Shown: one piece after another, positions 22,784 to 35,200 of the stretch
Position numbering within the stretch: the first letter of the stretch is position 1
How the letters are laid out: every line of letters begins with the position of its first letter
Source: Furcasterigmium furcatum
Lineage: Eukaryota; Ascomycota; Sordariomycetes; Glomerellales; Plectosphaerellaceae
DNA: 64,000 nt
Assembly: GCA_001599815.1 (NCBI GenBank)
Contig: BCIA01000002.1
Span: 2,949,626-3,013,625, forward strand
Direction: 5' to 3'
The notes under the pieces: generated by a model
Database searches by the model: none
What the model was told of the DNA's origin: nothing
What the model saw: the letters and a program-made list of their open reading frames with translations, nothing else
Position numbers and translations under genes: made by a program

Positions 22784-23675
22784 ATGCCCCCCAAGTCCGC
22801 AGCCAGCCCGGGGCTGGCTCGGAGCACCTCCCGTCGCCAGAGATGGCTTCGCCTTCAGCAACGGTGTCTTCTTCGCGGACGCCTCGGGCCAGAACCGGCA
22901 CCCGCGGGCCAGCATCGCCGAGCTGAAGGCGCATTTCAACTCGGGCAACGCCAATGACCACCCGGCCCATTGGTTTGAGGCCCAGCTCATCCACTATGAC
23001 CTCAAGCCGTCCAAGACGAAGGCCACCGCCCGGATGCGTCTGCTGGACGCCGTCAACGCCGGTGACCTGGCTGTGCCCACTCGCCTGGCCAAGCTGGAGG
23101 GCGATCTCAAGAAGGAATGGACCAAGCACGACAGGGAGGCCAAGAAGAAGGCAAGCGCCGCGCCAGTTGCTGGGAAGCAGAAAGCCACGCCCGCGAAGGC
23201 CGAGGGAAAAGCCGCTGGGCCTGCCACCGCATCTAGTTCCTCGACGACTGCCACGAAGAAGTCCAAGGCCAAGCCTAGCACAGCATCCACCTCAACTGCC
23301 GCGGAGAAGAAAAGCGCGGCCGCGAAAAGCAGGGCCAAGGCTGCAGAAACCGCCCCCGCTGCGAAAGGCAAGAGAAAGGCTTCAGAGCCCGCAACGGCTT
23401 CTGGTTCCTCCGGTGGCGCCGTGAAGAAGGCGAAGACTACACCCAGCTCAGCCCCCCCCTCGGCGACCACCGCCGGTCCGCCCGCCAGAGCGCGCCAGAC
23501 AGCTCGAAGGGGTGGTATCCACCAGAGTCCCGGTCGAACGTCGGCAGCTCAGCCGGCGGCTCCCCCTGTAGCAGCACGTCCGACGGGCAACATGGCTCGG
23601 CGCAGCAACCCTTGGGTTCCGCGAGGTCGTACCCCGAGCCCTGCCCGTGGTTTCTACGGCGAGGTGGGGATTGGT

Positions 23676-23707
<32 letters not shown>

Positions 23708-24236
23708 AGACAATGACAGTGACGGTGATCTCGGATATTCCAATCGTGATGACGATATCAAATCCGAGTCGGAGTTGGAGGACGTAAAGCTCGGCGCACT
23801 CGGTCTCCTTAATGGGGGCTACGACATCCAGAGCTCTGTGTCAGATGAGTGGCCCCACTTGGGCAACGACTTCAGCCTCATCCTCACCCTCGCCGGGGAC
23901 GAGATCTGGGGGCAATTCGACCTGGGAGTCGTCGAGGGCGTCTTTCATATGCCGGAGCGGCCGTGGAAGTCGTCATATAACCCCGTGCCTTTCACGTGGC
24001 GCGGAAGAGAGAACGAGGGACCCATCATGTATGGCGATCATAACCACGGCTGGATCAAGTTCTTGGGGGACGGACGCATCCAGGGCGAGCTCGAATTCAT
24101 GGAAATCACATTCTCGGGCCAGCGGTATCCCGGGCAGGGTACCAGGAGCGAAGTTGATGCTCGCGAAATGAAAAATGAGTGGTCCGAGTATTCTGAGGCC
24201 CGGTACGATGAGGAGAACGAGACCCGCTGGCGCTAG
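22784..24236 (+). CDS. Conserved fungal protein with basic linker; frame broken near start
   Basis: Frame 23034..24236 gives 400 aa, but the protein clearly begins earlier. In the same frame, 22831-23033 reads GFAFSNGVFFADASGQNRHP and HPAHWFEAQLIHYDLKPSK, which resembles the start of a family in which a DNA-binding-like helical segment precedes a Lys/Ala-rich region. The only nearby ATG (22784, MPPK) is in another frame. Just after it lies a run of six C, and with five C the frames would join without a stop. The body is a Lys/Ala/Thr-rich, intrinsically disordered linker (residues about 110-270 of the joined product), then an acidic Asp run encoded by GAC/GAT repeats (about 23677-23715). It ends in a folded domain with SLILTLAGDEIWGQFDLG, PFTWRGREN and GWIKFLGDGRI, found widely in filamentous fungi without assigned function. 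A nuclear role is a guess from composition. Confidence 0.6.
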
Positions 24237-24740
24237 GCTAGAGCAACGACATTGAGAGGTGGCGAGATGCAGGCGCCTCATCAACTCACGGCCAGTGAAT
24301 GGCCGGACGGGGTGTGAAGCCCGGGCCCTGGGAAACGGGAACTCCGTACACCGTGGGAGTTCAAGTATTCGGAGGGGAAAAGTCACTACTTCTTCGAGGC
24401 CACGGAGGCGATATTGAGCACTTGTAAGGAATAATACAACGCAGCTGGTCTGGGTTACATACTGGCTCGGTCACTGGCCTCAACCGGCTACGACCTGCCA
24501 CTACACAAATTCCCTTAATTCTCGCCGTCTGCTTGACAATTTTAGGATACTTCTCGTTATTGTTCTAGGCTTCGAATTAGTGAAGTCACGGCTTTCTCGG
24601 TAGTTCCACCCTTTTTATACTACGCAGCCCCGACAGCCGGAAGAAGGTATCCGAAAGTGTCAAGGCCGCACTCGCACTTTATTAAAGAGACATTTCTCTT
24701 TCTTCTGCCTGATTGCATATGAAACAGGAATGTTTGCGAA
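24237..24740. other. Intergenic, AT-richer promoter region
   Basis: This 504-bp region separates two plus-strand genes. Its base composition is noticeably more AT-rich than the flanking exons. I see no gene and no defined motif. Confidence 0.5.
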
Positions 24741-26343
24741 ATGGATATTGAAGAGATTCGAAACCACAACCATAAGGGCTCCTGTTGGATCGTGGTCGAC
24801 GGCAGCGTGTACGACGTGACTGATTTCCTCTCCGAGCACCCCGGCGGCCAGGGCATTATTCTCGAGTACGCTGGTAAAGTATGTTGGTTTTTTCATGCTC
24901 TATTGTGATGTTTTGTCCCATCTGCTGACTCTCCCAGGAAGCCTCGGACGCCTTTCACCAAGTTCACAGCTCAGATGTACTCGAAGAATACATCTCGCCG
25001 GGTAAGTTAAACCCACCCCATGGAAGACAGCCAAAGGCCGGGGGATGGCTGTAGCTAACAACAAAAAAGACAAGCATCTAGGGCCTGTAGTGGGAGATCT
25101 GTCTGCACTGGAACAAGGGCAGAACAAGGGGGTGGTTGTCACCCATGCCGCCTCCACGATCCCGCCGCTGGTGACTCGGGTGATACTAGATGATTTCCGC
25201 GACGCGGCGGAGAAGAAGTTGGCAGAGAGGTCGCGCATTTACATCTCTTCCTTCTCGAGCTCGTCGCAGCGCCATTCCTGGTATCGAGACTGCTGGCGCA
25301 GCATTTCGTTCCGCCCACGGGTCATGCGGGATGTTTCCACGGTGTCCAGCACGTCCGAGATGATGGGTCAGGCGTCGACACTACCCATCTTCATCCCGCC
25401 CATGGGCCTCGTCGGACTCGGCCACCCGGACGGCGAGCTCGTATTTGCAGTGGCGAGCGCACGCGCAGGTGTCCATTACTGCATCAGCACCGGCACTACC
25501 AAGTCGTACGAGGAGATTGCGGCAGCTCATGCGAAAGAGCAGCACACCACCGATGGAAACGAACCGTTCGGCCGTCTCTTCTTCCAACTCTATGTTAACT
25601 CGGACACGAGGGTCACGTCAGAGCTGCTGCGCCGCATCAAGACACTGGGGTTTAGGGGCCTGTTCATCACTGCCGACATGCCGGTTGTCGGAAAGCGTGT
25701 GGAGGACCGCAGGCTCATGGCGCGGGAGCTGCTCGAGGCACGGCCGGTCGAGCCCGCGAAACAGGCGATGGCCGGCAGAGCCGCGGCCGGTGTGCTCTCG
25801 TCCACGTTGAACTGGAAGGACTTGGAATGGATCAGGCGGGAATGGAAAGGTCCGATAGCCATCAAGGGGATTCAGAGCGCCGAGGACGCCATGATTGCCG
25901 CCGACCTGGGGATCGAGGCCGTCCTCCTGAGCAATCACGGCGGCCGACAGCTCCAAGACGCCCCCAGCTCACTCGAGACTCTGCTGGACATCAGGGCATC
26001 GTGCCCGGAGATCCTCAGCAAGTTGGAGGTCTATGTTGACGGGAGCTTTGCCACCGGCGCAGACGTCGTGAAGGCGCTATGTCTTGGGGCCAAGGCTGTC
26101 GGTATCGGACGGCCGGTTTTCTATGCCGCCGCGGGCTATGGTGTTGAGGGCGTCCTGAGAGCTTTTGAAAGTGCGTGCAGATCTCTGTCTCCTGGGAATC
26201 TGAGGCTTCTCGCTAATCCTATCAAAGTCTTGCGGGAAGAAGTGCAATCGACATTGCGTATGCTTGGAGTGAGGTCTCTGGACGAGCTGGACGTCAAGCT
26301 GATTCGACTCTATGGTGGGATGAGAACTGCCAGTATGTTATAG
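24741..26343 (+). CDS. Cytochrome b5-FMN alpha-hydroxyacid dehydrogenase (cytochrome b2-like)
   Basis: Three exons, 24741..24878, 24938..25001 and 25070..26343, encode about 491 aa. The N-terminal cytochrome b5 domain has HPGG with His33 and a second haem ligand at His56, the same 23-residue spacing as in yeast Cyb2. The flavin domain follows, with FIPPMGLVGLGHPDGE, FFQLYV, TADMPVVGKRVEDRR, the Lys of AIKGIQSAEDA, and the catalytic His near residue 357 in LSNHGGRQLQ. Cyb2 family enzymes oxidise L-lactate and pass electrons to cytochrome c in the mitochondrial intermembrane space. Here the haem domain starts at residue 1, so no presequence is visible and the enzyme may be cytosolic. Two departures stand out: the usual DGGxRRG phosphate-binding loop reads DGSFATG (about 391-397), and QLD reads QLQ. 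The substrate is therefore uncertain. Confidence 0.87.
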
Positions 26344-28215
26344 GGGGCGCTGGGCGATTGCATGGGGCACTCGTGACTATCTTGGCCGGGTTTAGCCATA
26401 CTAGACTGAGGTTATACCCGCCTGGTGACTAGACTACACATCACTTTTGATCCAAGACATCACATGCACACTCGAACGTTGAATTAACTAATAAATTGAC
26501 AAGGAGCACTTGACTACGTAAGTCGGGGTAAGTGAAGTACCTAGCTACGAGGCCAACACAATTTCCTCCCATCCTTCGCCCGGGCTTGTCCCCGCGCAGG
26601 CGTCCCGGAGCCGCGAACGAGGAACTTTGTCCTGTATCGCGACTCCGAGGGCCCGCCCGCACGTTTTATTTGTGAATCCAGCGCCCATCTGCCGTAGAAG
26701 CATCCCAGATCAGCTTCCTAGGGGAGTCGGGAGTGACGAGCACCAGGCCACATCCGCACAGCGGACGTTGGCGGCCTCGAGACACTCCCCGTCCTCCCTA
26801 CGACTTCTCCCCCACACACCTCCGGGTAACAGCAGACACGAGGTGCCTAACTGTCTGACCGGTCTTGTCGGTGCGAGGGGGACATGCAGGTGGCGAACTG
26901 CATGTTGCCTTGCCATTGAACCTCGATTGAACCATATCCCAACCCGGCGCCGTCGCGGGCGCGGCCCCTCCCCGTGAGGTCATGCAATGACCCCCACCGG
27001 CAGCGGTTGTCGTACAGTTGGTCCGTCTAGCGGTGTCGCAACGTCGTCAAGTCGTCCGGCGGGGTAATCAGCATGGTCCGGTGAGGGCGCGCCAACGCGG
27101 TTTCGGGCGGGATATGTTGTGGTGTGTTGTTGTCGTGAGGCTCGGGCGAAGGCCAGCGTCAAGTGCTTCGCCTCACCTCCTCTGTTCCGGCAGAGGAAGG
27201 AGAAATTGATGCCCAGCTTTGTCGCGGATGATTCCCATTAAGTCCACCACTCTCCATGTCGGCCACCCAGTCCCACAGGGATCCGGGGGCAGCAGCGTCG
27301 TTTCCTGTCGACAAGCCAGTGTCTGCCTCGACAGCGGTATGCCGGATACCGCCTGGTCAGAGGCCGCAGGATGATCGTAGTCATCGCCCTTCCAGTGAAG
27401 AATGCTATTATTGGAGGCCAGTCCAGGTTGCAGACTTCACCGTGTCGACCAGAATACCGAGCAATCTCGTGCGGTGTCGTGAGAAGATCGTATCCGGTCG
27501 TGGAAGAGTCGTTGCCATCATCCTCGAGACAGAAAAACAGAAGCTAAGGAAAGCGATGGAAGCGAGTGTGTGATGTCGGATCTTCGGATCCAACAAGAAA
27601 CAGAAAATGGGGTATCTCCAAAGAAAGCCGCTTGATGCTTTGCGGGGACAAGAAAAAGAGAAAACAAAGTCCAATACCAGAGAGGGGAATCGAGTCGGTT
27701 TCTGCTGTCTCGGTCCGTGCCGAGCTTGGGGCCGCATTGCTGCGTATTCCTCTTGTTTAGATGAGAAAACCCGTAAGGAAAAACAGACAAAGGGAACAAA
27801 ACAAGTAAAAGCAAACCGCCCTGTAAAAGCCTTTCCCAGCTGTAAATGCACTCAGATGCCCGCCCCGTTGGGTACGTATGAGGTGTGTGATTTGTGACCG
27901 AGCTCGCGGTTGTCGATGGCATTTCCATTCCACGTTCAAACATGAAAAGGGAAATCGAAATCAAACGCTCGCTGGGCCGCTGGACAAAGGAAATATCCGG
28001 AGATAATTATGTTTTCGGGGGGATGGGGCTTTGTTTCGCGAGTCCTCGAACACCATTCCGCTTCCCTGTTTGATGCAAAACGCCGTGATGCCTGAAGAGA
28101 TGAGGTTGTGAGATGCTGTGCCGTGCGCCAGGTGGAGGTGGCCGAAGGACGGCCTTGGGGGGTATCATGAGGTTGTGGTCGCAGGGTATGAATCCGAAGT
28201 TGTCGTCGGGGGCAG
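26344..28215. other. 1.9-kb spacer, no supported gene
   Basis: This spacer lies between convergent genes. The 27.5-28.0 kb part is relatively A-rich on the plus strand and has short frames only. No motif, repeat or RNA gene was recognised. Confidence 0.5.
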
Positions 28216-29244
28216 TCAAGTCATGGTCGCATACTCCTGGTAACGGTCCCACCCGAAGCCGCCGTAACCCATGCCCATGCCACACGGTGGTGTGAACATG
28301 CTAGGCAGAGGCATCGCCGGAATGGGCGCCGACACCGTCGGTGTGCTGTAGAAGAGGCCTGCGGTGGAGAAGGGTTGGCTGTAGGCGGGGATGGGCGATG
28401 GCAGCTGCACTTCGGTGAGGCCCATGTTGGCCCAGACCGGCGTCGGCGACGAGTCTTGCGACGTGGAAGCGATGCTGGGGCTTGAGGGCAGCACCCTCCA
28501 CGCGTCGACGGTGGGCAGGCTCGCGGGAGGAGAGGCCTGAGACCACATGCCCAAGTTGGCGGGGGAGCTGGGCAGCAGCGGGGGTTGCCTGATGACATCG
28601 ACCACCCTGGGAGGGGGTGGCAGCAGGGGCTTCATGAGACCCAGGATGTTGTTCTTGACCTCCTCCGCCTTGCCGCCAAGCAGCTCGCCGGCGCCTTCTT
28701 CCTCGAGGCCCTCCAGGGCGGTGACATGGGTTCGGAAGACGAACTTGTTGATGGCTTGCACGAAGTCCTCATGCAGCTTCTTGCACTGCTGCTCCTTTTC
28801 CGACCAGTCGTAGATGTTCGCCTTGGCGTCGACGCAGTGGACCTCTTTGTGGTACTCGACCAGAGACTCGATGGTGTCCTTGGTAAGCTTGAAGGCGACC
28901 TCGGACCGCAGGACCATATCGACGTGGACGATGTAAGCCTCGATGTGAACGAGCTGGTAGTTGAAGAGGCCCTCGACGAGGGGGTTGTCGTCTCTCCTCA
29001 ACTCGGATTCGGGCGCCTTGGGGAGCATAAGTGAGGCCAGGTTCCAGAGGGCGTTGGGCGAGGAGAGAGTCTCGGTCAGGCATCTCTGGTGTTGAGGAAC
29101 GCTGTTGAGAGGGCGCTTGACACGGTTGATGCGCTTGAGTGTTTGTGTCAGCCACGGCTCAACCTTTGATCCCAGCACAACATTGACGGACGACGCCCTC
29201 GGCGCAAAGGCAGCCGCGGAGGCTGGAAGGAGTTGAACAGGCAT
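28216..29244 (-). CDS. Uncharacterised protein, helical N-terminus and Pro/Gly/Tyr-rich tail
   Basis: A 342-aa intronless frame from ATG 29244, framed by non-coding-looking DNA. I do not recognise a family. Residues about 25-205 look mainly helical and well ordered, including NYQLVHIEAYIVHVDMVLRS, VEYHKEVHCVDAKANIYDW and HEDFVQAINKFVFRTHV, with charged spacing typical of a folded protein. Residues 210-342 are rich in Pro, Ser, Ala and Tyr and finish with GMGMGYGGFGWDRYQEYA, a prion-like low-complexity tail. There is no signal peptide or membrane segment. The arrangement of a helical domain plus an aromatic low-complexity tail is seen in some RNA-binding or condensate proteins, but no RNA-binding motif is visible. 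The frame is coherent over 1 kb and compositionally unlike shadow frames, which supports a real gene. Confidence 0.6.
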   Translation of the reverse strand: MPVQLLPASAAAFAPRASSVNVVLGSKVEPWLTQTLKRINRVKRPLNSVPQHQRCLTETLSSPNALWNLASLMLPKAPESELRRDDNPLVEGLFNYQLVHIEAYIVHVDMVLRSEVAFKLTKDTIESLVEYHKEVHCVDAKANIYDWSEKEQQCKKLHEDFVQAINKFVFRTHVTALEGLEEEGAGELLGGKAEEVKNNILGLMKPLLPPPPRVVDVIRQPPLLPSSPANLGMWSQASPPASLPTVDAWRVLPSSPSIASTSQDSSPTPVWANMGLTEVQLPSPIPAYSQPFSTAGLFYSTPTVSAPIPAMPLPSMFTPPCGMGMGYGGFGWDRYQEYATMT

Positions 29245-32200
29245 ATCCGGGGCGAGGTGAGGTGACAGGAGTGTGCCAAGCGTGTGATGATGTGACTGAG
29301 GTCAGGGAGGAGACGATGCGATGGGTGAGTCGAGGCAGAGCGCTTGCGAGGCTGGCGATGGTCAGGGGAAAACGAATAATAAGAAAGAAGAGGATCACGG
29401 AGCTGGTCGGGTCCCGGACAAGGGAATTAGCTTGCACACCAAGCTGCCGCAAATGAGAAGAAGAGAAACGATGGACGAGGACTCGTGAGGAAGGGAAGGG
29501 AGGGTAAGAAGCGCGGAGAGGATGGAGGGTGGTGTGGATGTTATAGTAAGTGATCCGCCTCGGCCGGGCATTCTCAGTTGCGCCGTGGGAGGTACCTGGG
29601 CACCACGGTACCTCCTCCTCCAGAGGAGGGGGGGAGTGCTACTGCTGCACGGTAGAGGGCTGGGTTCTGGGCTGGACGGAGAATGCGGCTTGCGTCGTCC
29701 TGCAGGTCGCTGCCAGGTCCAATCCTTGAGAGGGGGGCCCCTCTGAGCGTCTTTTGCCTCACTCCCCATCGCCGCTTGGCTGGCGAGTTATGGTGGCCGC
29801 AGTTGTGGAGAGGTGCCTTAGTGCATGCGTCGGTAGCGTCTGAACCGAGTCGATTCTCCCTCCGAGACTTTCAGAAGTGCTCGTGTTCGACGGCATACTG
29901 GGTGCCTTTTTGCGCTTGGGTGGTATGCCCAGCTGAGGTGTGGGCTTGGACGGCGCAAATGGGAGGCGTGCCACTGTCGTCAATCAAAAGTCTCCTGTCC
30001 CGGGACGGTGGTGATGCTTGGTGGTGCTTTCTTGGGACGAATCTACCTACCCCCTTCCTGGGACACGGCTGTCTGGACGGCCCTGTAGAGTACTTTCGTC
30101 CGAGAAGTCGACAGAAGTAGGGGGGCGTGCATGGGCCGGATGAGGGAGGCGTGCGGCGAAGGAAGAAACGAAACACACGGGATATCCGCCCGCTGCCCAC
30201 ACGTCCCTTCAGCAGTCAGCGGCGCCTGTCGCCCAGATCTGACTCGATGGGCAAAGGTCGATCCGTCCGAGAGTCGCTGATGGAGGGTGCAGAGGCCGTG
30301 CGCTCGACGGGCTTCTCGCTACGTCGTCCACCCCCCTCCTCAGTTTGGAAGTTGGTGGTCATGCGCTTCGCGGCGCAATGCCAGGCTCACCTCCATCGGC
30401 CATGGGATGTTAAAAGCTGCCTAGGACGCCTGGAAACGAGACATTCCGAACGCGTTCTGACAGCGGCCTCCTTCGGCATGGCTGGACGCCGATGGCGAAG
30501 ACGGCCGAGCAAACAGGTCGCCTCCTGCAAGGCGATGGCAAGACCACGTAGTGGGAGGCCTGCGAGACCAGAATATCTTGCATTTCTTCCAGCATGTCTG
30601 TTGCGTCCAAGTGGGCGGCGACGGGCCGCGCGAGTAGGCCGGAGGCGACCTGAGCATCCGGCAGACAAGGATGTCCCAAGGGCCGGGAAAGTCCTAGAGC
30701 AGAGATGCAACAAGAGACGAGAGAGGATGGAGGCGTTTGAGGGCTGTGCTGCAGCAAGCTGCAGATGGTGAATGACAGGAAATCGGACCAAAGACAGCGA
30801 CAGCAGGCGAATGGGAAAAACCACGGGCAGCTGAAAGGTGCAGATGTGGCCGGTCGAGTGCCTCGTAACCCCGCCACACAGGTACCGTGTCACCTATCTC
30901 TGGTGTGAAGGTACCCTCTGGTTGACGGCTAGGCAGGCCAAGGTGGGAAAATAGCAACTCGGCAGGGGCATCGGAGGTACCGGTACCGCAGCCAGGGAAG
31001 GAGCCAAGGGGACTTCCTTCCATGAAATCCAATGTCTTGGCTGGACCCACTTGCTTTTTCGCTTCCATCGGACTGGATGGACGACCACTGATCATGGGCT
31101 TCAGCTTGACCACCTTCAAGACCTTCTGGTTGCAGATGACTTCATCAGTCGCACCCAGTTGATGGGCCGCGTACAACTCTCTCGGGCAAAACTCTCGCAT
31201 TCAATGCCAGACCCGATGGACTAACAATCCGAACACTGCCTGCCTCGGCCTGGACGGGCAAGCCACTTACACCACATCCCAGGTCTCAGACCCAAGTAAC
31301 TGGGCTGGCTTCGAGGCACCGTCTTCCAGAACAAGTCTGTTACTCGGATGGATCAGCAGATCCCGAAAGGGGTGTACAACAGGGGGGCGTACTGTACAAG
31401 TACTTCACTTCTCCAGGTTTCGGACGGGACCCGGCATCTGGGATCATTGAATCTCATGTCACTAGCTGCCCCGAGTTTCCTCGTCGGCGCAATGACATCT
31501 CCTGCGGCGGAGCCATCCCCAGGAAGCTGTGCCGAAGGCCTGCAGGGAAAGCATTGACGGCGCTTGTTCTAACAGTACGCGCAAGGAGATGGACCCATAT
31601 TGTCCTCCCGCGCGAATCGTCCACCTTGACCCAACAACCCCCGTCCTTGAACAAACGACCCGTCGTTATGAGTTCTGATAAGACATTCTCGAACCTAGAG
31701 GCCGCCCCCCCCTTCCGTGGGCTTGCACCAGACCCGCCTAGAAGGGCCCTGCGTTATCATTTCCATTGGGGGACCCTGTCCATCGAACCATCACGCTACC
31801 CCCCGCGCATGTGAGCGTGAGACTTTTACCACAGTATCAGCGCTGCGAACAGACTTGTTGCGGGTTTTATGCAGCTGTCCAAGTTTGTCGAGCACATGGT
31901 CTCATCGAGGGGCTCATGTCCCTTGGCCATGGTTCCAGTCTAGTCCCTTCTTCGGCCGCACCTCAATGCCAAACTTGGGCGATCCTCATGCCCTCGAGAT
32001 TAATATTGGGACGCCTTCTTTCCATTCGACCCCAGTAGCCGGCGGGCTGGAGATTCTCTGCTGAACAGTCCCGACTGATCATTTCCCTTGTTGCGGGCTC
32101 ACCACCAGTGTCATCACATACACCACAAGCTGCAGGAGTCCCTGGCGCAACTCGGATGATGACATGCAGCGGCGTCCTGCGGCCGTACCGTGCGTGCGTA

Positions 32201-35200
32201 CTCACAGGATGCATCGCAGGAAGCCACCGTCCGGAGACTTGCCGGCGTTCTTGTCCTCTGCTAGCGGCCGATCCAGCTTGAAACGGTGCAGCCGCAGCTT
32301 CCTGCGGAGGACGATGTCTGGCGCGATCGTCGCGAAGTCTGTGGCCTGCATGAAGCCGAAAGTGTACGAAGGGCACACTAGGCCAGTCCGAGTCCTCACT
32401 TCTGGATACCCAGACCAAAATACTTATCCCTCTTCAAGACTTGGCCCCTGAATAGACCCGCTGGGGATAGGGTCGAACTGTCCAGCCAGCACTGACGACG
32501 GCGCCGCGCGACTCTGCCATCGCGACATGGAACGAGTACCCTGACTTATGCGTCGACTGCAGGGGAAATTCGAACATTTGGGGGGACTGTTCTCACCCCC
32601 CTTTCCGCTTGGGCCCTTCCAGGTAGGCTACATTGGCCCGAGGAGGGCATCCTCATCGACTGGAAAGAGGAGAAGGTTGGGTTGGTGGACTGTCATGAAG
32701 TTGTCGTCGATGAACGAGAGCCTATCAAGCCGTTTTCCTCACCAAGACACCCCTGCTTAGTGGCCGTGGTGTTTCTGACAAAAGAGCACTTCTGGTCATC
32801 CATTGGTCCCCTCAGCTTATGGCCAGAACCAGCCAGAGCAGGGGTGGATCAAAGTGTTCATTGGTTAAAAATGAAGAAATCAGACGCAGCCCAGCCAATG
32901 GCATGTCAATGGTGCAACTCGGACGTCCATGATATGGCAAAAAAACCTGACTGGCTGGGGATGGGCTTGCCCTTCTCCTACAAACCTCCGCCGGGAAAGA
33001 GACGACGAGACAAGACCCCCTTTCTCAGGGATGGGGATATAGGGGTACCTGTAGACGATGACGAAAAGGGAAACTGGGACGCATACGCTAAACATCCCCA
33101 GATCTCACGGGCGGCTTCGTCCCGCAGGAAGCTAGGCGGGAGCTAAGCAAACAATGCTTTGTCTCTGGCCGACTTCTTTGTTCTCAGAGGGCCGCCCCGA
33201 GGCCTAATAACACGGCAATCAGACATTCGCCCAATCGAGGTTGCAGGACGCCTCTGGGCATGGGCGTCTTCCCTGAACAAGGGAGCTGACATCCTCCAAA
33301 GGGGAAATGGGCAGACGCATGTTTTCAATGAGACGGCCATGGCAGCAACTCAGTCGATACGTCCTGCGGCTCTTCCTCGACATGCCAAGGGTCGAGTCTC
33401 GGTTGGAACCAGCCGTTCGGGTACTCGAGTTCTGAGGAGGTTTCCGGAAAGGGAGCAGGCTGATCACCGGTGGCAGATCTTTGCTGCCAAGACGGCGACC
33501 TGGCAATGAGATCCGCAGACGAGGCCTGCAGCGCGCTGGGTCCCTCTGCAGAGTCATTCATGCCACTGCACTCAGGACAACAAATCGCCAGTCTCTGTGA
33601 GAGAGGAGCCGCAACCCGTCACAAGGGCTTCGCAGATGCGACATGGTGACTGGTGAGTACGGTGCGTTGCGGCCGCGGACATGGCACCTCGTGACTACGG
33701 CAGAGATCACGAGACTCGGCCATCCCTTGGCTGACCGGGACGCTGGTCACATGCGACGATCCCCCTTGACCGCCGCCACGGCTGTCCTGACCGACGTTTG
33801 GCGCAAGTGACATCACCGAAAGGATGCAAAAGTCGCACGAGCTGAGGCGCCCTGTACACCGACAGGTCAGGTCGCACCCGCTTGCCCGCGGCTGTCGATG
33901 CAATGCAACAGACAACGCTCGCTTCAGAAGGGTGAAGCTGGAATGCGCCCCGCACCGGCCGCCCGGCTCGGCGAGATCACAATGTATCGTGACCTTCCTT
34001 CTCGGCTTCGAATTCGCCACGCGAATTAGCCTATCTTCAGGGCAACGTCGCGGCGCGGCGCTCCGAATCACGTCCTGACAACTGGCCGCAGTCGGACCAG
34101 GCAGACGTTGAAGGAGCTCGAATTGCACCAATGCAGCCCTCGACAAGCATGTGAAACGGGATTTGGGACGATTGTCCAGGAACGGCAAAGCGGGAAGAGG
34201 AGATGCCAAAAAAAGAACCACCAGGCCCGGCTATCGGGAGACGCCACACGGGGCTCGCCTCTGTCACCACGGCGTTAGCGGGGATCAACGTGAGGCGCAG
34301 TCCCCGTCGGCCAAGATAGATTCGAGCCACATTGCCACACCGCTGGATCCGGACAACTCCTGACCCCCTGCGGGCTGGGCGGGCTTGCCATATTTTCCCT
34401 CCTCGTTCTCGGGTTGTCGGGGTTTCTGGACATGGACGATCTTGGATGCCTCTGAGAGCGTGCATGTACCCATGCGCTCTCGTGAAGACGACATATCCAT
34501 GCGCAGCTGAATGAATGTTAGGGGCTGCCGATCTCCGGGTGGCGATTAGTCGACGGAAGCCCCTTGCATGAGTTGGGGGAGTCATTAGGATAATGATGTT
34601 TCTTCGTTTCAAAGGCGATGTGTTGACTTGATTGCTGGAGGCGATATGATGCAAGGGTGCCTTGATGTTGTCTCGGTAGATGCAGGCTTGCCATGGCGGA
34701 GTGAAATCCGAGCTGCCATGATGATTGTGCGCGTCACCAGCCAGTGCATGGCACTCCTTCGGCACACGTGCGCCACCGCGAGTTCGTACGATCATTTCGT
34801 AGGTGAGTCGGTTCTCTGAAGGCCCTCCCAACCAGCCTGCGCAAGACATGCTCTCAACCTATGTTCGAGATGTCGTGGTTGTTGATGCGTCTGTCCAGGC
34901 CGATGCCTGATTGCTACAGATGCCAGATATCCTGCGCTGAGGGCCCTCACTGACACCTCAGCTGTAGTGACCGCCCTTGGTTTCCAGGTTGGAGACATAC
35001 TCCGCTCATCATTCTCCAAACTATGTCGCGGATATTTGTAGGGAAAGGGGAATTATTCCGCGCGAGATTGTACGCATGGAGTCGGGGCTCATCAAAGTGA
35101 CACTCGGAAATGGTGCGAGAAGCGAGTCGTTCGGATTACAGCAACCATGACTCGCTGTGTGAGGATGCTGGGCAACGGCAACAGCAGTCTCCCGGGCCAT

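Noticed and set aside
32682..33146. A 154-codon plus-strand frame ending in a Lys/Arg-rich segment
   Set aside because: No domain, no conserved pattern and no splice partner. Frames of this length are expected by chance at this GC content.
33619..34849. Two overlapping minus-strand frames of 200 and 270 codons
   Set aside because: Cys/Arg/Ser-rich random-looking sequence in different phases, with no motif and no intron joining them.
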